Positions 8,743-16,543 of a stretch of 21,050 nt of DNA are shown in pieces. The first letter of the stretch is position 1, and each line of letters opens with the position of its first letter. The translations under genes were made by a program, and so were the position numbers. Location of the stretch: assembly GCA_003427395.1 (NCBI GenBank), contig BFEA01000010.1:4959505-4980554 (forward strand). The letters run 5' to 3'. Source of the DNA: Chara braunii (Eukaryota > Streptophyta > Charophyceae > Charales > Characeae). A model generated the notes under the pieces. It was not told where the DNA came from. It ran no database searches and saw nothing but the letters and a program-made list of their open reading frames with translations.

Positions 8743-9087
8743 CCAAAAGTACAGGGGCACGATCTTTGCCAATGTCCCCTTTGACGACCGGTAACTCCCA
8801 TCTAGCCCATCATGCATTGCCTGAATTACGTCCAACTGCCTAGAATTCCCACAAATGACGCGTCTAAGCATCATCCCTTCCTCTCTCTTGAACAGGTGGC
8901 CATTTCTTAGGACATACTTTTCTACTTCCTCCTTTGCCTTGGGACTGACTTCCGTGGATTGTTTGTTCCCTACAAGCAGCAAACCGATTTCTTTGAAGAC
9001 ACCCTCATACATCTGTATGAGGAAGAATTTCTGTTCGTTCTGATCCATACCCTGCTCCTCCGAGTGAGGTTGACTAGGTACTGACAC
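8722..9087 (-). pseudogene. Integrase N-terminal zinc-binding region, truncated
   Basis: This 128-codon frame leads into MHDGLDGSYRSSKGTLAK and YFWPG, the first half of the H2C2 finger of gypsy integrases. The second His of the H-x5-H pair is Tyr here (GSYRSS). After YFWPG the expected Cys-x2-Cys half is missing and the frame changes, so roughly 50-60 bases appear to have been lost near 8722-8742. The upstream half (KEEVEKYVLRNGHLFKREEG) is the usual linker between RNase H and integrase. Homology is inferred from motif order; the exact size of the deletion needs an intact relative. Confidence 0.7.
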
Positions 9088-10016
9088 TCCTTCTGCGCCC
9101 AGGTTTCGTCAACATCATTACGGCGTCCCGTCCCCCTTCCACAGTCATCGTCATCAACTCTTCCTTGACCCCTACTTCTGCTCCCCAGGAGTCCTTCTCC
9201 TCTTTACGCCTGACCGTGGTGGCTGGTCCTTCCCTGAGTTTTGCAACTACTGGCGGCGCGCCTTTTTCCAAGGTCTGGATCAACAACTGACCTGTAGTAA
9301 TTGCTAGATCTGCCATCTCATTATCCACCACCAAGGTCCCTCCTTCATACTCCAGGAAGGTGTCGATTGGTTCCGCGTCCTCTACTCCTTCTGGCGTGAT
9401 GCATACCCTGCTCAACCCATCTGCCCTGTTTCGAAGCCCTGCAATTCGCTCAACCTTATAGTCGAATTGCCATATGAAGCCTATCCATCTGCCAACGGTC
9501 GGATCTATAGGCTTGTAGTTCTTTAGGGTCCCGACAACGTTGGTGGGATCGATCCTTAGGATAAATCGCCTTCCGAACAGGTATGCCTGGAAGGTCTTAA
9601 GACAATGCAGAATCGCTAAGACCTCCTTCTTGAACTGTGAGTACCGCCNTTCTGCCGAATNCAGGGTCCTACTTTCNAATCTGATTGGNCTTTCCTTGCC
9701 CTCCTCGCTTCTCTGTATCAATACTCCTCCAACTGCCAGCGGTCCCCCGTCTGTTTCTAAGATGAAAGGTCGTCCTACCTCGTCATTGAAACAGGCTGCT
9801 AGAGTAACCTGATCGGATGACAGGATGTCCTTCAGGGTCTGGGCTGCCGCTTCCCTATCCTCGGTCCAATCCATAGTGCCGCCTTCCCTAATCATTGCGC
9901 GGATAGGCTCTGCTATCTTTGCGAATCCTTTGATGAAGATCCTCCATAACCCAACCACCCCTAGGAAGGCTCGTACTTCCGTCGTGGTGCGCAGAGGTGT
10001 CGGCCACTAGGAGATC
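9074..10016 (-). CDS. RT connection and RNase H
   Basis: The frame is open from just after the TAG at 10017-10019; the first part (PLRTTTEVRAFLGVVGLWR) is the RT thumb/connection signature that precedes RNase H in gypsy elements. Numbering from the GTG at 9958, RNase H acidic residues are Asp70 (ILETDGG), Glu112 (KKEVLAIL), Asp137 (LRIDPT) and Asp180 (RADGLSR), so the D-E-D-D set that cuts RNA in RNA-DNA hybrids is complete. A charged tether of about 110 residues follows and ends at 9074, where integrase-side sequence resumes in another frame. Four ambiguous bases (9649, 9661, 9677, 9689) blur residues 90-104. Confidence 0.85.
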
Positions 10017-10253
10017 TCATCCGTCTTTGCTGGGTCGGGTCTCCTCCCATAAGCTCCACAACGAAATCCCAGTATGGTTACTTCCGGGACGGCCAGGATG
10101 CTCTTGGGACCGCTTGCAGTAATATTGTAAACAAGGAAGCGCTGGAGTAGGTCCTTAATATCCTGCAGGTGGTCCCAAACAAACTTTCGTATGCCTGGCT
10201 CAACCTCCGTCTCGTCCTTGTACCTTTCGCCTTTTATGGGATTATCATTTTGT
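10017..10253 (-). pseudogene. RT palm/thumb fragment after the damaged catalytic box
   Basis: From about 10249 the reading continues in a new frame with DNPIKG, then a stretch ending EVTILGFRCGAYGRRPDP, which fits RT sequence between the YxDD box and the thumb. There is no ATG because it is the inside of a protein. It stops at TAG 10017-10019, after which the same frame goes on into the RNase H ORF. This gap-filling reading shows the RT was once continuous with RNase H. Confidence 0.7.
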
Positions 10254-10479
10254 ACGGCTCACACTTTTCCGGAAACATATCCCCTGCGACGACGAGCATC
10301 CTTCTTTGCGCCTCTGCTACCACATTTGTAAAGCCCATAGGGGTTACTTGCATCTGCAGCTTCCCAACGGGGGTGTGCATTTCGGTGTACGGTCTATCCG
10401 TCGCATCGAGCGGCAACTGATCATATCCTGAGTACAAGTTTACCAGGGAGTAAATACTCCGCCCCGCATGAGATTCTGT
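10234..10479 (-). pseudogene. RT palm fragment with mutated catalytic residues
   Basis: The frame continues from the TAG at 10480-10482 through SIYSLVNLYSGYDQLPLD, MHTPVGKLQMQVTPMGFTN and MFPEKCEPY, clear RT palm motifs. The first catalytic Asp (normally in a DLxSGY motif) is Asn here, codon 10438-10440. At the YxDD box (10243-10254) one base is missing, so the frame leaves the box into a stop, and the first Asp codon of the box reads as Asn in the alternative frame. Either change should abolish polymerase activity. Confidence 0.8.
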
Positions 10480-11063
10480 CTACAAGTCGGTCTGTGGAAG
10501 TGAGCCTGCGTCCCTAATTGTTACCGCATTGAGCTTCTGCAGGTCCTGGATCCACCTGAGCGTCTTATTGGGCTTCCTGAACACGAACAACTTGTTCGCG
10601 TAGGGGGATGCGGTGGGTTCAACCACGAAAGAATCTATCTTAGCTCTAAGCAGGTCGGTGACCTCCGCTGCTATCCCAAACTCATAGGCGGACCCTTTAT
10701 CATTCCAACACTCGTGCTGTACGGTGTGGATCCTGACAGGGGGAACTAGCTTTGTGTCCAATCGCTCTTTCTGATGATCATTGAAAGCGAAAGCTAAATG
10801 AAACTCCTTGCATGCTTTTCTTATCAACTGAGTTTCTTTCGCTGTTAGAAACCGTTCCACTCCTATTTTCATAGTATCTGCTACGTCGTCTGGTATGCGA
10901 TGCCCTTCCGTTGCGCGTCTCTCCCTTATAACCCATAGGATCTCCTCCTCTTTTTCCATGGCCTCTTCCTTTGATGTTTCTACTAGGATCGAGACCGACT
11001 TGGCCTTCTTCCCTACGGGTTTGTATTTTCGCACACTGCCTTCTGGGATCGTTCTCCTTAAAA
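10480..11063 (-). CDS. Reverse transcriptase fingers domain
   Basis: The open frame begins before its first listed start (11034) and can be read up to about 11061. It contains ERFLTAKETQLIRKACKEF, a region around WNDKGSAYEFG, and NKLFVFRKPNKTLRWIQDLQKLNAVTIRD, the RT fingers motif with the R-x-x-D-L-x-x-LN signature. It ends at TAG 10480-10482 directly after SLPQTDL, and palm sequence follows in the same frame. The basic stretch KKAKSVSILVE at the start links to the upstream frame. Confidence 0.8.
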
Positions 11064-11450
11064 ATGAACGGTCGGGATTGACCTTGCTATTTCCATGATA
11101 CGGGGCTGAGAGCTAACTATCTTCCCATTCAAGCAGTAGCCTTTTGGAACCTCATCCTCAAACTTGGCAAGCGCTGTCGGGTCCACCCCCACTTTGTGGT
11201 ACCTGATTGCCTTAAGAAGTTGCAACAGGTCCGGGATTTGGAGCGCTAGCTCGGGGGTCTCGTTATGGCCTTCCTTTGGCTTGGGCAGGCTGGCCCCAAG
11301 TTCAACTTCCAGCTCCTTTTCCGCCACCATAACCCCCAGGGGCTCGTCCTCTGGCCTCCTCTTCTTTACGGGCAGACCCATCTTGATCCATTCCTTTTTA
11401 CTAAAAGCCTCCTCGATCATAATTTCTATCCTTTCCCTCATGCCTTCCAT
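11058..11450 (-). CDS. Gag-pol linker between protease and RT
   Basis: This 130-codon frame begins with ATG directly after TGA 11451-11453 and is in the same frame as the protease ORF. It is rich in Glu, Lys and Pro and has no catalytic motif. It ends in PTVHF at TAA 11058-11060, beside a run of five T; RT sequence carries on in the -1 frame from there. It is most likely the protease-RT spacer of the polyprotein. Confidence 0.6.
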   Translation of the reverse strand: MEGMRERIEIMIEEAFSKKEWIKMGLPVKKRRPEDEPLGVMVAEKELEVELGASLPKPKEGHNETPELALQIPDLLQLLKAIRYHKVGVDPTALAKFEDEVPKGYCLNGKIVSSQPRIMEIARSIPTVHF

Positions 11451-12620
11451 TCATGAGAATGCCCCCTCCCGTGCACTTTCTTCGAATGTTGGAGACCAGG
11501 TTGCCAATTTGCCCTTCGGAGGGTCCCCTTCGGTCCCAAGAAGTCGGAGGAGTTCCCCGCGGCCAGTCACTGGGTCCTCTATGTCTACCATGTATGTGTC
11601 GTCGTGCAGATGCATTCCTATCATTTCCACATTGGCGCACCATGGTCTCCCGAGGATTACGTCGTAATTCATTTCTTCCATCACGGTCATCCGCTGAAAG
11701 GACCAGATGGATTCCCGGATTCCCGCCCTGACTGTACATTTGGTGGCATACCCTGTGAAAGGAATTTCGCCACCAGCTCCCCGGATACTCCCTGCTACTT
11801 CCTTGTTTACCGTGCACCCCGTGACCGTTGCGAAATCTCGTCTTATGAAGGTGATTTCTGCTCCGCCGTCCACTAACGCGTCAGTGTGGTGAGTTCCGAT
11901 TTGAACTTTAAGTTTCCCAACTGGTAATGCATGAAAGCTAAGCTTTGTTTCGGGTGGCGCCCTCATGACTTCGCCACCTTCACGATACGGTAGGCTAAGT
12001 CGGATGTCCACAAAGGCTTTCTCCAAATCTCCTAGGCCCTTTGGAATGCTTTGGAGGTTGGAGACTCCTTGCGGTGCCTCGGCCTCTTCCTTGTCCTGCT
12101 CTTGCAGTTCCGGGGCCTCCTCTACCTCTACGCGCTTACGCGTTAGCAACTGCCTGAGTCCTTTAAGCAGCCTTGGGCTGGCTTGCAGCATGGTCTGAAA
12201 GGACACCGATACCATGGTACCCAGTAGCTTACTCAAGGTGCCATCGATTTCTGGAGAAGTCAAGATCGGAATTTGATACCTGAACTTCTTCTTTGCCGCC
12301 GTAGCCTTGTCTACCGGTTCGTCCTCCCTTGGCTTCCCATATACCTTCTCTTGTTCCCCGGCTTCGGTCTCTTGCTGGCCCGTGCTAGTCCCTGCGAGTT
12401 CTTCCATTACTGTATCTTGAATAAGTTTCTTTTCTGCGCCGGCCCGGCGAGTGGTAATATTTACCCTATCCTGGTCATTGCCTTCTAGGATAAAATTGGC
12501 CTGTGGTCCCCGTCCCCTTTGCTGGTCCCANACAATCTCGTCTATCGGCTCTGCTTCTACGANAGCTATCTCTAAGTTATTTAGGAGGATGACGGCTCGC
12601 CGCATCCCTCCTGGCGAGTT
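11451..12620 (-). CDS. Retropepsin-like aspartic protease region
   Basis: Numbering from the codon at 12605, the first 230 residues are a polar, Glu-rich region without a domain I know. The protease follows: VQIGTHHTDALVDGGAEITFI (Asp246) is the active-site loop, and YDVILGRPW (316-319 VILG) is the hydrophobic-Gly motif that closes the retropepsin fold. The protease would act as a dimer to cut Gag-Pol. The active-site triplet reads Asp-Gly-Gly where Asp-Ser/Thr-Gly is usual. The ORF is in frame with the zinc-knuckle ORF upstream, separated only by TGA 12621-12623. Two ambiguous bases lie at 12531 and 12563. Confidence 0.8.
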   Translation of the reverse strand, partial: NSPGGMRRAVILLNNLEIAXVEAEPIDEIXWDQQRGRGPQANFILEGNDQDRVNITTRRAGAEKKLIQDTVMEELAGTSTGQQETEAGEQEKVYGKPREDEPVDKATAAKKKFRYQIPILTSPEIDGTLSKLLGTMVSVSFQTMLQASPRLLKGLRQLLTRKRVEVEEAPELQEQDKEEAEAPQGVSNLQSIPKGLGDLEKAFVDIRLSLPYREGGEVMRAPPETKLSFHALPVGKLKVQIGTHHTDALVDGGAEITFIRRDFATVTGCTVNKEVAGSIRGAGGEIPFTGYATKCTVRAGIRESIWSFQRMTVMEEMNYDVILGRPWCANVEMIGMHLHDDTYMVDIEDPVTGRGELLRLLGTEGDPPKGKLATWSPTFEESAREGAFS

Positions 12621-12947
12621 TCAATTGACACACTCCCCCCTGGGTCCGAGGATCTCGCCTTTGAGGGACCTACTGCACCTCTGCCGCTCGATATCGTGAT
12701 TGAGTCTCGGACAAGCCCGTACGAAATCCCCGATCATGGTGCAATACTTGCATTGTTCGTTGGCCGGGTCCCTCCTGCCAAACCCCCGGTTTGCTACAGC
12801 TGGCGGAACCACGTTCTCTTGGGGCGGGAGGGCGGGTCGGGACACTTGCGCCTGCATTACTAACAACGCATTTTCCATTTTGTCCATCTTGCTATCAACC
12901 CCGTGCACCCGCTCGTGCAGGCTCTCTATCCCCTTCTTGACCTTATT
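12621..12947 (-). CDS. Gag nucleocapsid part with degenerate zinc knuckle
   Basis: The frame opens at about 12947 with KVKKGIESLHERVHGVDSKMD, a probable coiled-coil segment, and runs to TGA 12621-12623. It contains CKYCTMIGDFVRAC, which has the C-x2-C-...-C spacing of a retroviral CCHC knuckle, but the His position is Asp. A second C and H pattern (HDIERQRC) follows. It sits +1 relative to the capsid frame, joined across a run of five G (12948-12952, C on plus). Confidence 0.75.
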   Translation of the reverse strand, partial: NKVKKGIESLHERVHGVDSKMDKMENALLVMQAQVSRPALPPQENVVPPAVANRGFGRRDPANEQCKYCTMIGDFVRACPRLNHDIERQRCSRSLKGEILGPRGECVN

Positions 12948-13683
12948 CCCCCGTCTTCCCGATCAGATATATGACCTCCCCTTTCTTAAGCAGGGCTAGC
13001 GTCTCGGTGACCACTGTCTTTTCCGCAAGGTCTGTTACGATGCTGAAGTCCACATCTCTCGTGTATTCGAACTTACTGGTCTGCTGGTATGCTGACAAAA
13101 TCTTATCTTTATCAAACTCGAGAAACTGCCTGAGGAAGTATTTACTCATTATGCAGTCCGTTACCCCGGGAATTCGCAGAGCCACTAACGTGAACGCCCT
13201 TAGGAAATCGTTGTAAGTCGCATAGTTTTTCCTCTGGACCACAGCTAATTCGGCCTCAGTTGCCATTTTTTCTGCCTTCAGGTATTTTCTCATCATCTCA
13301 TTCCTGGTTTCTTTCCAGGATCCACTGGAGGCGATGATGGCGATAATGTCCCTTCCTATGCTTTGCGACACGTGCTGCCCTAGGTGCTCCATCTTTTCCT
13401 CTTCCGTCCATTTCAGTAAGGCTGCTAGGTTCTCATAGTCTATTAGAAACTCCGTAATGTTGGCCCCATCGAACGTGAGTTTCTTCTTTGCATCTGCGAT
13501 ATACCTCTGGTTCTTGTTTAGTGTCCTGGTGAGGGTGGCGACTACCCTCTTGAGACCATCTTCGGAGCCACCCGCTTCTCCGGCCGCACTAGTCCCTTCC
13601 CCTACCTTGCTTTCCCTCTGCTTCTCCCTGGTTTTCGGCATTCCTTCTGGGTCGAACCATCTTAGCACTCTTTCCCTAAGGTT
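12943..13683 (-). CDS. Gag capsid (retrotransposon gag domain)
   Basis: The sequence has the Ty3/gypsy capsid pattern: LTFDGANITEFLIDYENLA near residues 62-80, then WTEEEKMEHLGQHVSQSIG, SGSWKETRNEMMRKYL and a helical C-terminal lobe ending in TETLALLKKGE. It would assemble into virus-like particles that package element RNA. The listed start is a GTG at 13668, but the frame is continuous with the upstream ORF across TAG 13684-13686, so it is probably not an independent start. It ends at TAA 12943-12945 beside a G5 run. Confidence 0.85.
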   Translation of the reverse strand, partial: NLRERVLRWFDPEGMPKTREKQRESKVGEGTSAAGEAGGSEDGLKRVVATLTRTLNKNQRYIADAKKKLTFDGANITEFLIDYENLAALLKWTEEEKMEHLGQHVSQSIGRDIIAIIASSGSWKETRNEMMRKYLKAEKMATEAELAVVQRKNYATYNDFLRAFTLVALRIPGVTDCIMSKYFLRQFLEFDKDKILSAYQQTSKFEYTRDVDFSIVTDLAEKTVVTETLALLKKGEVIYLIGKTGE

Positions 13684-14274
13684 CTAGAGTCCGTCACATG
13701 CCCCTGTTACTTTCGGCGTGGCGGGTAGTCTGCTGGTGCCGTTGTCGATGGCGGGTGGGGTCATAGCGTTTTTCGTCTCCTCCGTCGGGGGATCGTTCTT
13801 GTCCTTCCCCTTCTTACTAGGCGTTCCTTTGTGGCTATTATCCTTCCCCTCATACCTAGCCTCGTCTTGACCGGTCCTGTGTCCCTCACGTGACCCTGCG
13901 CCCTGGGGGTCCTCTTCATCCTCGGCTATCATCTGCTCGATAAGCCTTGCCTTAAATTTTGCAGTCTGTTTTTCTATCTCTGCCAATTTACGACTGGCAT
14001 CCGAGACTTTTGTCTTTTTAGGGGTGACTCCTGCTGAGTTCCGAGGGCTTGTTCTCATATCATTTCCCCCTTCCCTGTCTTCCTGAGGTCCCCTTTTGTT
14101 ACCCCCAGCTTTCCCCGAGCTTTCTCCAATTGAGGCGTCCTTTCCGTCTTCTCGGGTTCCTTCCAGTTTGGCCGACTCTCGATCCCTGGCTGATCCCTCG
14201 TTTCGTTCCCCATCCCCATTAGTGCCCTGATTCCCTCCGCTCTGCTGGTCATTGATTCCTTCCTCAGTCGCCAT
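13684..14274 (-). CDS. Charged N-terminal Gag extension
   Basis: The ORF is open from ATG 14295; I prefer the second ATG (14274, MATEEG) because the preceding stretch looks like a pyrimidine-rich leader ending in TGCAG. About 197 residues are dominated by Glu, Asp, Lys, Gly, Ser and Arg, with a likely coiled coil at KLAEIEKQTAKFKARLIEQM. No domain is recognisable. It ends at TAG 13684-13686 after ACDGL, and the same frame then continues as NLRERVLRWF into capsid. It may be a Gag matrix-like extension separated by a leaky or recently acquired stop. Confidence 0.6.
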   Translation of the reverse strand: MATEEGINDQQSGGNQGTNGDGERNEGSARDRESAKLEGTREDGKDASIGESSGKAGGNKRGPQEDREGGNDMRTSPRNSAGVTPKKTKVSDASRKLAEIEKQTAKFKARLIEQMIAEDEEDPQGAGSREGHRTGQDEARYEGKDNSHKGTPSKKGKDKNDPPTEETKNAMTPPAIDNGTSRLPATPKVTGACDGL

Positions 14275-14407
14275 TTCTTTACCTAGCCTGCACATGGAAA
14301 AAAGAATTGCGAAAAAAATGGTCGGTTGTTCATAACTGCCATAGTCCCGGCCCTAAAACCCGCCTATTCCCATGTTTTTTTTGCGTCTTATATTAATCGG
14401 TCCGACT

Positions 14408-14698
14408 CTACTGACTTTTCTTTCCCAGGGCGTCCTTCAGGTTTTTTCCCCGCTCGGGGAACTTGTCGCCGCTGCTTGGCATTTTTATCACTGCCGCGCT
14501 TTGGCTCTTAGGGCAGTGTTTGAGCCCAGTGGCCTCCTTATCGAGGATGGCCCTTTTGGCTTTTCGACCTCCAAATGCCCCAGAGTTGTCTGGTGCGGGT
14601 GGTCTTCCTAGTTCCTCCTTGCCGCTCTATCGGTTCGGATGGAGTTCCAACCACTGCCCCTCTTTTGCTGATGGTTGCCTACTTATCTTAGTACCCAT
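14408..14698 (-). CDS. Small basic ORF before gag, one internal TAG
   Basis: From ATG 14698 (MGTKISRQPSAKEGQW) the frame runs 97 codons to TAG 14408-14410, interrupted once at codon 24 by TAG 14627-14629. The product is basic and Gly/Ser/Lys-rich (KSQSAAVIKMPSSGDKF) with no domain I recognise. It starts 35 bases after the stop of unit 4 and has the same strand. Length is short enough for chance, but the composition matches the minus-strand coding regions on either side. Possibly a decayed accessory gene. Confidence 0.35.
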
Positions 14699-14732
14699 CC
14701 TTTATTTCCCTACCTCTTCCTGACGCGTTTTC

Positions 14733-15518
14733 TCATGCTGGTCGATCAGGCCTGCCCTGCTCATCCGGTTCCTCGAACAGGTTAGCCAACCCAGCAACGT
14801 AATTTTCCCCATTCTCTATTTCCCTAATAATTATTGGCTCATATTCTTCAAACGACAGGTGGGGCAATCCGAATATCAAGATCTCGATTAATTCGAGTAG
14901 TTCCCAGGCCTGATTCCCCCAGAACGGCCCATGTCTGACCGACACATCGTAGAACATGCTCGTTGTTTGTGGCCGGAAGAGGTGGATCCAGACCAGGGTC
15001 GAATCCACCAGGTCCCTAACTCTCTTGAGGCTTCCGAATACTAAGTCCACCATGAAACGAGGTACTCGACACCTCAACCCGGTCATTGGGGCCTTAAACT
15101 CTCGCCAGCCTCCGACCTCCACCCGAGTTCTTAATCCCATGTTCCTTCTCCCTCGCACTTCCTGGCCTACTCGGTTCAGTACCCTGGTAGCCCTTTGAAA
15201 GATTGGTAACAACCCATGTCCTAGTGCCAGTTCCGTTCCTAGCATGTACCATTCAAGTTCCGACAGGTATATGGTCCCTGTTACCCTAAGATAGGTATAC
15301 AGATCGTCTCCCGGCCCCCTGTTAATTCTCATACCATCCCACAAACATTCCATCATCATGAACGCCTGACCTCTTCCCAGGGTCACGGCCCTCCATTCGA
15401 TGTCCAATCCTTGGATCATGTAGCTTGCTGGGAGCGATACCTCCCATCCGCCTCCACTTTCCGTGGGTGGTCACGGGTGTGTGGACCGTCGCAGCATCCG
15501 GACGCGCCCCATCGCCAT
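14733..15518 (-). pseudogene. Tandem novel family, unit 4 (one in-frame TGA)
   Basis: The frame opens at ATG 15518 (MAMGRVRM), meets TGA at 15471-15473, then is open for about 245 codons. The family motifs are all present: GGWEVSLPASY near the start, GTIYLSELEWYMLGTELALG in the middle, then VEVGGWREFKAP, CRVPRFMVDLVFG, HGPFWGNQAWELLELI and IIIREIENGENYV...NLFEE at the end. If translation started at ATG 15419 the protein would lack only the N-terminal motif, so this copy might still make a shortened protein. No known domain is recognised; no signal or membrane segment is visible. Confidence 0.65.
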
Positions 15519-15647
15519 TTTTGACTTAGTAGTCCCCTGCACAGTTTAAACAGCAAGCCGTTTTACTTATTTCATTTAATCTTCATCTCCCGCCCGAACA
15601 CTCCCCGGTTTCTAGCTTGAATCTTCCTTTTCTTTCCTTGACCTCTT

Positions 15648-16421
15648 TTATTGGTCCGTCCCTACGTCCATCGGCTCATACAGTCGGTACAGATCATCTA
15701 TATACACCATTCCCTGACTTATTTCCCATCGGATGACACCCCACAGGACCTCACTTCCCACGACCGGAGCCCTTGGCCTAGTGCTAAACACAGCACGCAG
15801 GATGCGCAACACCTCGTACTTCTGCTCTCCACTGAACGGGCCCATTTTTAGGAAGGCCCGATAGTATTCTCGATGTACCATTGCATCTTCATATGTCAGG
15901 CTTGCGAGGTCGGCTACCGCTCGTCTAATAAGTCCCAGACCGCCCAGCCTTTCCAGCAGGAAGGGCCGCAGCCTCATTCGTACATTTTCACTAGGCAATT
16001 CGAAACTCCCGACCATGGCTACCCTAAGGTTTGCTGTTACATCGTCAACCCCCGGATCTGCAAACTCAAATCCCGCTCACTATACTAACTGCCATGCCCC
16101 TTCAAACATGCTCAACGGGTCTTCTCCCGATGCCAGCCGAACTCCGAACTCCCTCCACCCATCCTCTGACACATACAACCGTCCTTCTGCACTCACATGC
16201 CCCCGCGGATCCAGGTTCCATTCCCCATTCTCATCCGCATGCCACTCAACTTTCGTCACCAAGTAGACCATATTTTCCGCAAGCTCGACCCCGACCTCAT
16301 CTGCCACTTGGTGCCAGCCGTCACTTGCCGCCGGCAAGCTAACCTCTACCCCACCCGGTACTTCCCTAGGTGGTTCAATGCCCAAGGGGCGTTCCTCGAG
16401 GCACGTCCTTCTTCGCGCCAT
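15648..16421 (-). pseudogene. Tandem novel family, unit 3 (TAG TGA between halves)
   Basis: Starting at ATG 16421 (MARRRTCLEERP) the first half holds GGVEVSLPAASDGW and GRLYVSEDGWREFGVRLASG followed by EDPLSMF. It ends at TAG 16080-16082, directly followed by TGA 16077-16079. The same frame then continues to TAA 15648-15650 with MRLRPFLLERLGG, KMGPFSGEQKYEVLRIL and GVIRWEISQGMVYIDDLYRLYE, which align without a frame change to the second half of the intact unit 2. The two halves are therefore one gene broken by a double stop, or two domains made by readthrough or re-initiation. Confidence 0.65.
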
Positions 16422-16543
16422 CACGCACTCGCCTTTGATCTCTTGGCTCGCAATCCGCATCGAACCCTACAATGGTGAGACATCCCATTCCCTTGTCTTA
16501 GCAATTTTCCCCCTATTTGCCTAGCCCCACGACTTTCCCGCGT

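Larger units (their letters stand above)
7752..14274 (-). mobile_element. Ty3/gypsy-type LTR retrotransposon, coding region (defective)
   Basis: Reading the minus strand, the order is gag capsid, zinc knuckle, aspartic protease, reverse transcriptase, RNase H, integrase, which is the Ty3/gypsy (Metaviridae) order with integrase last. The integrase ends in a GPY/F module and shows no chromodomain. In-frame stops lie at 13684, 12621, 11451, 10480 and 10017. Frame changes lie near 12948-12952, 11058-11063, 10243-10254, 9075-9090 and 8722-8742. The copy is therefore non-autonomous as it stands. No LTR pair, primer-binding site or target duplication was found by eye, so the outer limits are open; the ORF at 6619-7284 and the ORFs at 14408-18159 may be inside it. 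Confidence 0.85.

Noticed and set aside
11050-11070. Programmed -1 frameshift between linker and RT
   Set aside because: The codons at the T run do not make an X XXY YYZ heptamer, and the copy is full of other lesions, so a slip or error is the simpler reading.
11164-11876. Plus-strand ORFs opposite gag-pol
   Set aside because: They mirror the minus-strand protease and linker genes and have no motifs of their own.
16040-16090. Mini-intron explaining the TAG TGA of unit 3
   Set aside because: A GT...TTTGCAG stretch exists, but it would be only 28 nt and its removal would shift the frame that otherwise aligns with unit 2.
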